DNA from: Lepus europaeus | Lineage: Eukaryota; Chordata; Mammalia; Lagomorpha; Leporidae | DNA length: 64,000 nucleotides | Direction of reading: 5' to 3' | Assembly: GCF_033115175.1 (NCBI RefSeq) | Contig: NC_084827.1 | Span: 23,430,001 to 23,494,000 of the forward strand | Shown here: piece by piece, positions 22,257-32,984 of the stretch | Layout: each line of letters opens with the position of its first letter | Position numbering within the stretch: position 1 is the first letter of the stretch | Notes under the pieces: model-generated | What the model saw: the letters and a program-made list of their open reading frames with translations, nothing else | The model's database searches: none | Told to the model about the DNA's origin: nothing | Program-made: the position numbers and the translations under genes

Positions 22257-23967
22257 TTTTTTTTTCATTTATTAAACTTTTATTTAATGAATATAAATTT
22301 CTAAAGTACAGCTTATGGGTTACAATGGCTTCACCCCTCCCATAACTTCCCTGCCACCAGCATCCCTCCCCTTTCCCTCTCCCTCTCCCCTTCCATTCAC
22401 ATCAAGATTCATTTTCAACTCTCTTTATATACAGAAGATTAGTTTAGTATATATTAGGTAAAGATTTCAACACTTTGCCCCCACATAGCAACACAAAGTG
22501 AAAAATACTGTTGGAGTACTAGGTATAGCATTAAATAACAGTGTATACCACATTAAGGACAGAGATCCTACATAATATTTTTAAAAAAAATTAATTAATT
22601 TTCTATGCCATTTCCAATTTAACACCAGGTTGTTTTTTTTTTTCATTTCCAATTATCTTCATATACAGAAGATCGATCCAGTATATAATTAGTAAAGATA
22701 TCATCAGTTTGTACCCACACAGAAACACAAAGTGTAAAAATACTGTTTCAGTACTAGTTATAGCATCACTGCACATTAGACAACACATTAAGGACAGATC
22801 CCACATGGGATGTAAGCACACAGTGACTCCTGTTGCTGACTTAACAATTTGACACTCCTGTTCATGGCGTCAGTAATCTCCCTAGGCTCTAGTCATGAGT
22901 TGCCAGGGCTATAAAAAAGCCATCTGCACCTTAATGTTTATTGCAGCTCAATTCACAATAGCTAAGACCTGGAACCAACCCAAATGCCCATCAACAGTAG
23001 ACTGGATAAAGAAATCATGGGACATGTACTCCATAGAATACTATACAGCAGTAAGAAACAATGAAACCCGGTCATTTGCAACAAGAGGGAGGAATCTGGA
23101 AAACATCATGCTGAGTGAATTAAGCCAGTCCCAAAGAGACAAATATCATTTGTTTTCCCTGATGGTGACAACTGAGCACCAAAGGGGAAACCTGTTGAAG
23201 TGAAATGGACACTGTAAGAAACAATGACCTGATCAGCTCTTCTCCTGACTCTAGATGTACAATGTAACACTTTATCCTTTTTAGTATTTGTTGTTGTTGT
23301 TGTTGTTGTTCTAGTACTAGTGGTTGAACTCTGTAATTAACACACAATTATTCTTAGGTGTTTAAATTTTAACTGAAAAGTGATCCCTGTTAAATATAAG
23401 AATGGAAAAAGAGAGGGAGGAGATGTACAATTTGGGACATGCTCATGCTGACTTGACCCAAATGGTGGAGTTAGAAATGTGCCAGGGCATTCCAATACAT
23501 TCCCATCAAGGTGGCATGTACAAATGCCATCTCACTAGTCCAAGTGATCAATTTCAGTTCACAATTGATCTCACTGATAGGTCTAAGAGTCAAAGGGATC
23601 ACACAAACAAGTGTCTGCTAATACTAACTGATAGAATCAAAAAGGGAGAGAAGGATACAACATCGGAAGCAGGATACACAGCAGACTCATAGAATGGCAG
23701 ATGTCCTAAACAACACTCTGGCCTCAGAATCAGCCCTTAAGGCATTCGGATCTGGCTGAAGAGCCCATGAGAGTATTGTAGGCATGGAAAGCCAAGATAC
23801 CATGGAAAAGGAAAAAAAAAGAAGAAGAAGAAGACCTAAATGAAAGATCTCTGTGAGTGAGATCCCAGTGGAAAGAAGGGGGCCATCAAAGAAGGAGGTA
23901 CCTTTCTCTGAAGGGAGGAGAGAACTTCCACTTTGACTATGACCCTATCAGAATAAGATCAAAGTCA
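22257..23967 (-). mobile_element. L1 insertion with twin-primed 5' inversion
   Basis: From the left: poly(T) (22257-22265), then the 3' UTR end in minus orientation up to about 22910, then an abrupt switch to plus orientation from ORF2's last codons through the A-rich part of the 3' UTR to 23967. The plus part ends at GACCCTATCAGAATAAGATCAAAGTC, the sequence that in other copies lies just upstream of where the minus part starts (CATAGCCTTGGCAACTC). ATGATTTTTATTTTC at 22242-22256 is repeated exactly at 23968-23982, so both halves entered together. The minus part carries the duplicated 3' UTR block. Confidence 0.93.
22911..23203 (+). pseudogene. L1 ORF2 C-terminal remnant in the inverted segment
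   Basis: About 97 codons of the end of ORF2p, from the TLMFIAAQFTIAKTW landmark through DKYHLFSLMVTTEHQ, ending at TGA 23201-23203. Relative to the 53808 copy the frame runs on past DKYH--FSL because of a change in the last codons. It lies in the opposite orientation to the element's own 3' end because of the inversion. Confidence 0.85.
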
Positions 23968-23982
23968 ATGATTTTTATTTTC

Positions 23983-24454
23983 ATTCTCTTTTCTTTTCCT
24001 CCCCAAACTGTGCTTTTGTTTTTCCTCTGGTAATCAGAGCCAAAAAGCTTCTGATATTGCTTGATGGATAGATCCTATCTTTAGATTTTCTACCATAATA
24101 TAGGGGATTGAAAACTGTGTGTTTTTGTGTTTTCATTGCAATTATTGAGAAGTGAAAACATACCTATGAGTATTTGATGAAGCTTTTCATTTCCAGTAGG
24201 CATGGCCAGTGTTATTTGGAAAGCTGAAGTATTCTTTTGAGGAACAGACCAGAGCTGGATCACTTAAGGAAAGAGAATTGAACACTATGAGTCCCAGAAA
24301 ATTTAACCTCTCACCAAAGGAATAATTGCCTTAATTCATTAGAAAGTATTCTATTTTGAAAAATAATAAAAAATAAATAAAGAACAAGTGAAATTATTAA
24401 AATTATAGCATTTTAATTTCTGCAAACATCAAATATCTTCATTTCTTCAGTGTT
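23983..24454. other. No gene recognised; spacer between two L1-type insertions
   Basis: 470 bp between the twin-primed L1 and the composite element. No features recognised. Confidence 0.45.
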
Positions 24455-24470
24455 GAAAAATGAATTTTTC

Positions 24471-25408
24471 AGAAGTGAGTATTCGAGAGCAGCAAGATGG
24501 CGTAATAGGGAGGGAGCACACTATTAGTCCGGGAGAGAGACAGGTTAATAAAAGTGGAGATACTGCAGAGTCAAGGAAGAGTAGGGGAAGAAACAGCAGA
24601 GGAAACTCTTCCGGAACTAGTGATTCACAGTGAACCTGTGTGGAGAGCGTAGGAGCCCAAGCTCGGGACACCAGCGGCAGACTCAACGCACAAGCGCTGG
24701 AACGCGAGGTGAGCCGAACCTCAATAGCCCGAGACACCAGTGGGAATGCGGAAAGAGGAGACTAGAGGGAACGAGGCTTGAAACTCCAGGGGGGAAAAGT
24801 TCACCAGGCTAACTAGAAGAGAGAGAGAGGGAAAAAAAAAAGTGACCGATACGGACATGAGTTTCTCTCTGTCCGCTCACCCCTCAAAGGCAAGCAATAC
24901 AAAGAGCAGGCACCATTTTGGACATATGTCATAAGCAGGGCGACCTCAGGTCTGCACCAGCCCTGAGCCTAGCAGAAAAACTTGACTCTGGGGGGAGGGG
25001 TGAAATAACAGGAGATTAGCATCTAACTTGGCAACCCAGTGGGAGACTGCAGGAGAATTGGAGCCCACACTGAGGGCAGCACAGATTCCCTGTGTGGTCC
25101 TTGGGAAAGAGCTTCTGATCTCTGGCTCCTGTGGGTATATCATTTGCCTAACTACCTCCAATTACGTTCAGCTGTGCGAATTACTTCCCTTTTGAATCAA
25201 AAAAAGAAAGAAAGAAAGAGAGATTTACCACACCTAACCTGGGAGTGTCATCTTTGACACACCCTCAACCCTGAGGAACCAAACACAGCTCTTAGGCCAC
25301 ACTCATCTCAAGCCTCTAAGGCTCCACTGAAAGCAGACAGTCCACTTAATATAGAGCCATAGTGTAACAAGAAAAAACACCACAGTGAAGAAACCAAATA
25401 TCTCCAAC
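24471..25408 (+). promoter_or_regulatory. L1-type 5' UTR / internal promoter of the composite element
   Basis: 938 bp from the TSD to the ORF1 start codon. It opens with AGAAGTGAGTATTCGAGAGCAGCAAGATGGCG, so the element starts at a normal L1 5' end rather than being truncated. The region is GC-richer than its surroundings and has several CpGs. Promoter activity is inferred from L1 biology, not shown. Confidence 0.75.
24493..24502 (+). promoter_or_regulatory. YY1-type box at the element's 5' end
   Basis: CAAGATGGCG contains the AAGATGG core of the YY1 site found near the first bases of L1 5' UTRs, where it positions transcription start. Its distance here, about 23 bp from the TSD, fits that role. 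Confidence 0.7.
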
Positions 25409-26421
25409 ATGCCATACAACAAACGCAAAAACCGAGGTAACAAGAACAAGGAAGACACTATGATGCCCCCAAATGAAAAAGACACCCCAATTCAAGATTA
25501 TGAAGATGATGAGATAGAAGAAATGCAAGAAGCGGATCTCAAAAAATTGATAAGAACATTAAGAAGTTCTCAAAAACAAATTCTTGAACTACAGAAATCC
25601 TTACTGGACAAGATAGAAAATCTCTCTCGTGAAAATGAAATATTAAGGAGGAATCAAAGTGAAATGAAACAACTAGTGGAACAAGAAACTCTGATAGTGA
25701 TGAGAAATCATAATGAAATGAAGAATTCAATAGATCAAATGACAAACACATTACATTAGAGAGCCTTAAAAACAGAATGGGTGAAGCAGAAGAGAGAATA
25801 TCAGACTTAGAAGACAGAGAACAGGAAAGGAAACAGTCAAATCAAAGAAAAGAAGAAGAAATTAGAAATCTAAAAAATATTGTCGGGAATCTACAGGATA
25901 CTATTACAAAACCCAACATTCGGGTTCTAGGAGTTCCTGAAGGCATGGAGAGGGAGAAATGATTAGAAGGCATTTTCAGTGACATACTAGCAGAAAATTT
26001 CCCAGGTTTGGAGAAGGACAGAGGCATCTTAGTACAGGAAACTTATAGAACCCCTAATAAACATGACCAAAAGAGATCCTCACCACGACATGTTGTAATC
26101 AGACTCACCACAGTGAAACATAAAGAAAAGATCCTAAAATGTGCAAGAGAGAAACGTCAGATTACTCTTAGAGGATCTCCAATTAGACTCACAGCAGACT
26201 TCTCATCAGAAACCCTACAAGCTAGAAGGGAATGGCGAGACATAGCCCAGGTACTAAGAGAGAAAAACTGCCAGCCCAGAAGATTATATCCTGCAAAGCT
26301 CTCATTTGTGAATGAAGGTGAAATTAAGACTTTTCATAGCAAACAGAAACTGAAAGAATTTGTTGCCACTCATCCTGCCCTGCAAAAGATGCTTAAAGAT
26401 GTGTTACACACAGAAACATAG
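25409..26421 (+). pseudogene. L1 ORF1 (RNA-binding chaperone), two disabling lesions
   Basis: ORF1p is the trimeric RNA-binding protein of the L1 particle. Start ATG 25409 (protein MPYNKRKN...), stop TAG 26419-26421; corrected for one insertion this is about 335 codons, normal for L1 ORF1. Visible parts: a charged N-terminus; a heptad-rich coiled coil (about codons 45-160); an RRM-like segment opening with NIRVLGVPEG; and a basic C-terminal domain with REKNCQPRRLYPAKLSF. Lesions: a 5-bp tandem duplication of ACATT (25748-25757) shifts the frame and creates TAG at 25757, and TGA at 25960-25962 looks like a CpG transition of an Arg codon. Otherwise the frame is clean, so decay is modest. Confidence 0.92.
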
Positions 26422-28120
26422 AAACATGGTCACCAATATGAAAGAAGGTAAAGGAAGGAAACCTCGCAGCAAAAGATCACAGGAAGCTAAATTTCCCTTT
26501 GACATAGAATTAAACTCTGATGCTCTGTTAAAGCAATGTGTTACAGTAATCTATTATGTTCTCTTGATGTCTGTTAAATTCTAATTGTTCAAAAACAGCT
26601 GAGTTTTTATTAAGAGCTATGGGTTATTTAAATATGTGCTTATTTTCAAAGATTTGAATAATCACCTGTAACAATGTTCAAATTTGGTCTATATTATGTC
26701 ATGATTTTAAGGAATCTTATTTCAACCAGATATTTTGGATTTTGAGCCTTGCTGGCATTCTTGACAGGCATTCAAAATATTAGAAGTACTCTCAAGATGT
26801 GATGTGGTACCAAACTTTATGTTTCTATAATGGAAAATGCTATTAATACAAATGTTTGAGAATTAAAGTCTAATGATCTTGTGTTACTAGACATGATAGT
26901 TATATTAATGAGAAAGCCCCAGAGACCTAAAGGGTTAAATAATTGTAAAATCATACAGGTGCTTTCAAAAATACTGTGAAGTAAGCAAGTGCCTCTTGTT
27001 GGTTGATGAGTTTATAATTTTAAACATGGCGACTTAAAGTCTTTTGTCATCCACAGTTATATATGATGTGCTGCTCATAAAACTAAAGCGTTGTTGGTTC
27101 TGTGTTTAGCTGTCCTCCTATAGGTTCCTATGGACTTTTTCCAGCCACTTCTATTGTATTCAGTACTTTGGGATGGCTCTGTAAACAGATGAAGCCAATA
27201 ATGTATTAACAGTACCAACTGAGAGAAAGTATGGTTACCTGAGGTTACTAAAAACAAAAAGCAATTCAAATCAATTGGCAATCTACAAAAAGAGTTAAAG
27301 ATTTTAAAAGCTATTATTAAAATTGCTATATTGGTCTATTATGCTATGTTATATGTGTATACATATTGTATGTCCACATGGGGAAATTTTATTAAGAGTT
27401 TTATTTTAAATGGCTTATAGATAAGATTGTCCATAAATTTAAGCTGCTAAAATCAATCAAAGATACATTTTAATTTGTGTGACCTGAATCTGTGTATCAT
27501 ATGTTGTAGACTTGTTGGTAGAAAGAAACTAAAAACATTTTAGATGGTTGTGCTTAAGTTTACTGGCTAAACAAACTACACCATGTTAGATATTTAAGAG
27601 GTGTTTTCAAATACATGATTCTTAAAATTTATAGAAGGCATTGGACCTTCTGGTAAATGTTTTCTTAAGTTGTTATCTAATGGTTGAAACGGTTTGCTAA
27701 GTATTCATTTGATATTGCTATTGTCAGCAAGCGATCTAGGACTTGCTCCCTCATTTCTCTATTCTAAGCCCAACTTGTTCTTTCATTTCTCTATTCTCTT
27801 CAAGGTAGGAAACTAATTCTATTATGAAAGAATCTGTAGGACGCACAATTTAATCTTTAGACCTTATAAAAGAGATGGCTAACATTTTTCTGTAATAGCA
27901 CAGCCAAAATAAGAACTTAAATAATAATCTCATAGCTAGATTCTCTTCTCCATCAGTGAAGTATACAGTAAGTAGAAAAAACCTCCCTTTCAGACCAAAG
28001 GGAAAGAAAGTTTTAAAGGGAGAATATAATTTTCCTCATGGGCATTGTCTACCTTAGAAAAACTACTACAGAACATGCATGTGACTATACACTCTTAGTT
28101 CAGGCCACCAAAGATTAGAG

Positions 28121-28432
28121 ATGGGACTTGGGCACTCCCTTGATTTGCATCCTCTGGTCTGCTTTAACACAAACCAGGAGGAAAAGAAAGCTAGGCATCA
28201 GAAGCAATGGGTGGCAGGCCTATTAATGGCTGATCTGTACAGTGATCTGCCCTCAAGGAGACCCAACAGGCCAGTCCACTGCAGTGGCTTTCAAAGTGGT
28301 AAGCCTGGGCTTCAGCAGAAGTCAGCTTGTGAAGAGCCCTGGCAGCTCTGCCAAGAGTTGGATCACTGGAAATGGACCTGCCCTGGAGTCGAAGGATGCC
28401 CAGGTCAGAGCCACAGATCTTATTGGCTCTAA
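28121..28432 (+). pseudogene. Decayed gammaretrovirus-like gag end (nucleocapsid) remnant
   Basis: The frame is open for 103 codons. It has a charged Gln-Glu-Glu-Lys-Lys-Ala-Arg stretch (about 28170-28200), as upstream of nucleocapsid in gamma-type gag. Two ruined zinc knuckles follow. The second (28340-28381) keeps x2-C-x4-H-x4-C spacing with His-Trp after the middle, but its first Cys is Trp. The first (28286-28330) keeps the GKPG core but has lost two Cys and the His, and its last spacing is one residue long. It cannot work as a nucleocapsid. The assignment is from spacing and context only. Confidence 0.55.
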
Positions 28433-28521
28433 GCTGAAAAGCCCTTCACTCAGCCCAACTTCCAAAGTGACCACTGCAGCTGAGGGGATGGTCAAGTAGG
28501 GTCAGCAACATTGCAGGCAGA

Positions 28522-28585
28522 ACTGTAAATTTCTTGTTAGAGATGCCCCCTGCCTTTACCTGGCCAGCTCTCCTCCCAGGCCAGC
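28522..28585 (+). pseudogene. Possible retroviral protease active-site remnant
   Basis: In another frame from the gag remnant, VNFLLEMPPAFTW resembles the start of an aspartic protease, with the Asp-Thr-Gly triad ruined to Glu-Met-Pro. Its place about 140 bp after the second zinc knuckle is right for a gag-pro order. Too short to stand alone. Confidence 0.35.
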
Positions 28586-29004
28586 CAAGTAATGAAAGTC
28601 AACAGAGTGCCTTCCCCTAGGAGGTTCACACCTCCCTTAGGATGTACCCCATGTGAAGAGATAGGTAGGTCTGGGCCTCTTAACTTACAAGGCCTAAAGC
28701 CCACCAGATTATTATCAAGCCCCTTCTATCAGGTTCTATTTGCCTCTCAATCAGAAAACTTAATTGTAGCTTAGACAGCACCTTTCTTAACTCCTCTAAT
28801 AATGACTCTGTCCTTTTTTCTAGACCCTGTCTAGCACACTTGGGCCTCATTCCTTTGTAATCATAACCTCTACTCTACCACCAATGGCTCTACTCCCAAC
28901 CTGTGTGTACTGATGGTCCTCTTCCCCACTTAATGCTGTATAATTGTTCAAACCTGGTAAATGCCACTCTTAGGATCATTGGTTACTATCCTCACCCTGT
29001 CTTT

Positions 29005-29456
29005 TATGACCTTGTCTAAATATGATCAGAGTCGGCAAACTTGGAAGGCTTCCATAGCCTTGGCAACTCATGATGAGAGCCTAGGGTGGTTACTGGCGCC
29101 ATAAACTAGAGTATCAATTTGTTGGGTCAACAACAGGAGCCACTGTGCACTTGCTCCTCATGTGGGATCTCTGTCCTTAATGTGCTGTACATTTTGATTT
29201 AATGCTATAACTAGTACTCAAACAGTATGTTTCACTTTGTGTTTCTATGTGGGTGCAAACTGTTGAAATCTTTATACTAAATTGATCTTCTGTATATAAA
29301 GAGAATTGAAAATGAGTCTTGATGTGAATGGAAGGGGAGAGGGAGCGGGAGAGGGGAGGGTTGCGGGTGGGAGGGAAGTTATGGGAGGGGGAAGCCATTG
29401 TAATCCATAAGCTGTACACTGGAAATTTATATTCATTAAATAAAAGTTAAAAAAAA
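29005..29456 (+). mobile_element. Terminal L1 3' UTR of the composite element
   Basis: Starts within the UTR (GACCTTGTCTAAATATGATCAGAGTCGGC), carries the CTGTCCTTAATGTGC block once (not duplicated), the G-rich purine tract (29329-29393), AATAAA at 29439-29444 and a short A-rich tail. In L1s this end is what ORF2p engages for reverse transcription, which could explain the composite's mobility. Confidence 0.9.
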
Positions 29457-29513
29457 GAAAAATGAATTTTTCTGCTTCTTATGAACATATTTCAATGAAG
29501 TAGTCTATTTCTT

Positions 29514-29836
29514 AAAAGCTTTATTTATTTGTTGAAAAGTAGAGTTACAGAAAGAGAGAGAGACAGAGAGAGAGACCTTCCATCTGCTGGTTCATTCGCC
29601 AGATAGCCACAAAGGCCAGGACGGGACCAGGCAGAAGCCAGGAGCCAGGAGCTTCTTTCAGGTGTCCCACATGGGTGCAGGGACCCAAGCACTTGGGCCA
29701 TCTTCCACTGCTTTTCCCAGGAAATTATCAGGGAGTTAGAACAGAAGTGGAGCAGCCAGGTCTCAAACCAGCAATGCCTATGGGATGCCAGTATCATAGG
29801 CAATGGATTTATCTGCTAAGCTATAATTCCAGCCCC
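29514..29836 (-). mobile_element. C-type SINE, minus strand
   Basis: Tail GCTTTATTTATTTGTTG, GA run, CTTGGGCCATCTTCCACTGC, and head ending in AAGCTATAATTCCAGCCCC. AAGTAGTCTATTTCT and AAGTGCTCTATTTTT at the flanks may be a TSD with three mismatches. It inserted about 40 bp beyond the composite element. Confidence 0.9.
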
Positions 29837-29851
29837 AAGTGCTCTATTTTT

Positions 29852-31210
29852 AAAAGACCTAGAATTATGTAAATGTGATTATTATTGAGAAGAGTCTCTA
29901 CATTATATGATTTAGGAACATGAAAGGCTTGATTTCTGTTATAATTTTCCAATATGCCAATCAAAATATTTCCCTGCCCTTGAAAATATGTTTGATGATC
30001 TCATATATGTGACTGAGAAAGGAACTTTAGAAAATGTTCTAATGACTCCATGAGTCTCAGTGAAAGAAATCTCTTGGATGTTGTTTTGTTTTTACAGTGC
30101 CTTCCTATATTCCAAATGTTTGTGATGTTATTTGTTCATTCATGATTCCCTCCCTTTGAAGGGAGTCATATTTTTCCTGTGCACAGTATCATTTTTAAGA
30201 TCTTGTAGGTTTGGCTTCTCCATTGGTCACAGCCATCTTACACCAGTGTGTTGCCATACTTCCTAATTGCATTACACAGACCATTAAACATGAAGCAGGG
30301 AGAACTAGAAGCCTGTCCAAGAAACGAATGTAGTGAAAATCATATGCAACTATTCCTCTTACCATTTTAAGTGATTGTAAAAGCTAATGGTTCTGTCCAT
30401 AAACAATGAAATCTTCAATGGAAAGACAAGAAAATTCAATACATGAGAGAAATTTAAAATAAAGCAATCACTTAAGAGGAGAAAAAAAAAAACCTCACAG
30501 TTGGTTACTTAGAAACATCCCCACACACATCCAAGTTTGGCACTTGAATGTATTCCATTTCAAATTTTGTCAAATGGTGATTAAATCTGAAGCAGGCAAA
30601 TTATGTTTAAAGTTTTTTTTTTTTTAAACTAAGACCATTTGAAAAGGAAGCATCCCAGAAACAGTCAGTCCTTTAACTGATAGAAACTATTTTCAGAATC
30701 AAAATGTGCTATCTCTTCCCAGGGTGTTGTGTTTCAGAATTTACCTAGACTTTCATTTTATTTATCCATGTGTTTTGGAAACCATTGCTCTAACATTGAA
30801 TATAGAAAGAGTTACAAATGATAGAGAGGAAACAAGAATGGTTGTTGTACAATATCTTGACTTCATTATCATAAAAATGCTTACAGTGCCTATTCTTAGC
30901 CTCCTTTGCATTAGGATCTAACTAGAAGTCAATTGACTTCTAGAAGTCATTTCTGAGTTCCCTATTTAGAGAAAGGTGGTGAGATCAAATTTCTAGGTTT
31001 ATCTTCTACTTGTTGAATACTTCAATGACTGTCTGTATTTGTCTTCAATTCCCATGCTATAAATAAGGTTGGATTTAACAATGTGAAGAATTTTCACACA
31101 TTGCTAAGTATGAAAAGTGTGTCATAAATGAACTGCATTGCTAGCTTATATTTCCTGAATAAAAGGGTGGATGATTGATGAAATGAGCTAACAATTTGAA
31201 AGTAAGGGTG
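29852..31210. other. No gene recognised; 1.35-kb unassigned stretch
   Basis: No SINE or L1. Only short A- or T-runs (30481-30491, 30613-30625). No coding motif. Confidence 0.4.
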
Positions 31211-31300
31211 TATAATGCACAGACTTGGATCCTGGCTGTGTTTCTTACCATGTGTAACTGCCTGGGGATAATACAGAAATTGCCTTGGCTTCATAGTATA
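31211..31300 (+). mobile_element. Probable MIR fragment
   Basis: ACAGACTTGGATCCTGGCTGTGTTTCTTACCATGTGTAACTG resembles the conserved core of the ancient mammalian MIR SINE. Short and diverged. Confidence 0.4.
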
Positions 31301-31900
31301 AATTTTAAATCAATCTCTCTCAGTTAATCAGAAGGAAAGAGGCTTGTCTGGCTCCTGCCACAGCCCTTATGTTAGTTATTAACTTTGCTCACAGAATTTA
31401 TGATTTATTTATTTTTTAATAACCAACTTGCACAGCATACACAGATGGATCAGCTAAGCTTTAGGGTTCAGATTTCCAGCTTATATATTATACAGGGTTT
31501 TAAGAGCCTTAGAAATGTCACATTACTTTTGAAATCATCACTGATATTTGGTAAAACAATTAGCCACATTTGCACATCTACCTTTGTGCAAAATATATAT
31601 TGAGAAGAAACCAAAAGAAGTATACTTTTTAAAGTATGTGTATAATGTAAAGGGCTTCTATATTATGCACCTGGATGCACTCTCCTTCCTTGCCAAGCAT
31701 ACATTGTCTTTAGCAAATTTCCTTGACATGCTTGGGCTAGAATTTCCTTATGTAGATGTGCCTCAATGGCTGTCCATCAGGAAGCCTAGACCTTTCTCTG
31801 GAACAACACAAACTCCTTGATCTTTCTCTCTCTGAAATACCATCTTTATCTCTTTTGAATCATCAATACTAAACCAACTTTAACTCATCCCCTTTTAATT
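31301..31900. other. No gene recognised
   Basis: Unassigned. Two overlapping plus-strand open stretches (31385-31603, 31548-31820) have no motif. Confidence 0.4.
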
Positions 31901-32150
31901 GGAAAAAAATAGTATATTTATTTGAGAGGGAGAGAGAGTGGTAGAGGCAGAGAGAGGAAAAGCTCCCACCCATGGTTCATTCCCCAGATGCTCATAACAG
32001 CTGAGCTTGGACTGGTAAAATCCAGGAGCTCAATCCAGGACTCTCATTTGGGTGGCAGGAACTCGGCTACTTGAGCCATCACTACTACTCCCCAGAGTCC
32101 GCATTAGGATTTGAGTCACAGGAATCTTAACCACTAAGCTAAATGCTCAG
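31901..32150 (-). mobile_element. Old diverged C-type SINE, minus strand
   Basis: AATAGTATATTTATTTGAGAGGGAGAGAGAG tail with purine run, then TTCATTCCCCAGATGCTCATAACAGC, and a head with ATCTTAACCACTAAGCTAAATGC. Low similarity to the younger copies. Confidence 0.7.
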
Positions 32151-32857
32151 TACCTTGGTCTTCTTTTATATCAATCATCACAAGAATCTTGGATATCCAG
32201 TGTATTCTCCATTCCTCTGATTCCAGTATTCAGGATGCTCTTTAATCTTCTGCTCCTTTTCCTCCTCTCCAACTCCTGAAACCTTGTTACTGGGGTCTTC
32301 AGGACTGACTACATCCTCAAACTAGCCTCTGAGTATTGCCGTCACTGTTTTGCCCCTCTGGGCTCCAGCTTCCCACACAATTAATCTAATTGGTGTTTGT
32401 CTCCTTTCCCACCTCCTCTACTCCCTGAGCTTGGGGTTGCAGCAGCTGTTCCTCGTAAGCATCACCTCCAGCGTGTTCTCTCTTTAAAGACTTTCAGTCT
32501 CAATGATTCAAGTAATTTCTCTTCGTTCTTCCAATTTGATGTCTGAATCACTATTTCTTTCTTAAAATTAACCTCAAATCTACAAAGAGAAATTTCTCCT
32601 TAATCTAGCATCTTCATGTTTCAAATAATGTTGTCTAAGTACTAAGTGACTTTGCCGACTGATCACACTGCAGATATCAAGGCATCAGTTCTGAATGACC
32701 TGCAATGCTGCCTGGACACACAGACCATGCACTCTCTGACTGTCCTAGGTAAGCATTTCATTCACTCTCTTCTCATTTTTAACCCTCTAAGCCTCCCATG
32801 TTCATTCAGTAGAAAATATTGATCCTAATTTCACTGAGTAAAAAGGAGCAATCAAAA
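32151..32857. other. No gene recognised; pyrimidine-rich stretch
   Basis: Moderately pyrimidine-rich around 32200-32480. No repeat family or exon signal assignable. Confidence 0.4.
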
Positions 32858-32941
32858 GATCAGCCCTTAAGGCATTCAGATCCGGCAGAAAAGCCCAGGA
32901 GAGTATTTCAGGCATGGAAAGCTGAGACACTCTGGCAAAAA

Positions 32942-32984
<43 letters not shown>

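Larger units (their letters stand above)
26422..29004 (+). other. Non-L1 middle of the composite element
   Basis: Just after ORF1 the text may still be L1 inter-ORF sequence for tens of bases. From roughly 26500 I recognise no L1. 26500-28100 is AT-rich with no frame I can name. 28120-28600 carries gag- and protease-like traces. 28600-29004 is unassigned. The right junction is around 29005, where TATGACCTTGTCTAA resumes the L1 3' UTR. The segment could come from a captured retroviral transcript or provirus, but only the gag/protease part supports that. Confidence 0.6.
24471..29456 (+). mobile_element. Composite ORF1-only retroelement (L1 5' UTR + ORF1 + retroviral/unknown insert + L1 3' UTR)
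   Basis: GAAAAATGAATTTTTC at 24455-24470 is repeated exactly at 29457-29472. Between these lies one 4986-bp unit. Its parts are an L1-type 5' UTR (24471-25408), L1 ORF1 (25409-26421), about 2.5 kb that is not L1 (to about 29004), and the terminal L1 3' UTR with AATAAA (29439-29444) and an A-rich tail. ORF2 is absent. The exact TSD and the 5' start at a normal L1 start make a full-length, single-step retrotransposition the simplest reading. Known HAL1 elements also carry only ORF1. The retroviral middle is what I do not recognise from any described family. L1 ORF2p supplied in trans would be required. Confidence 0.88.

Noticed and set aside
22911-29456. Reading the L1 material from 22.9 to 29.5 kb as one large L1
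   Set aside because: Two separate exact TSDs (15 bp at 22242/23968 and 16 bp at 24455/29457) show two independent insertions.
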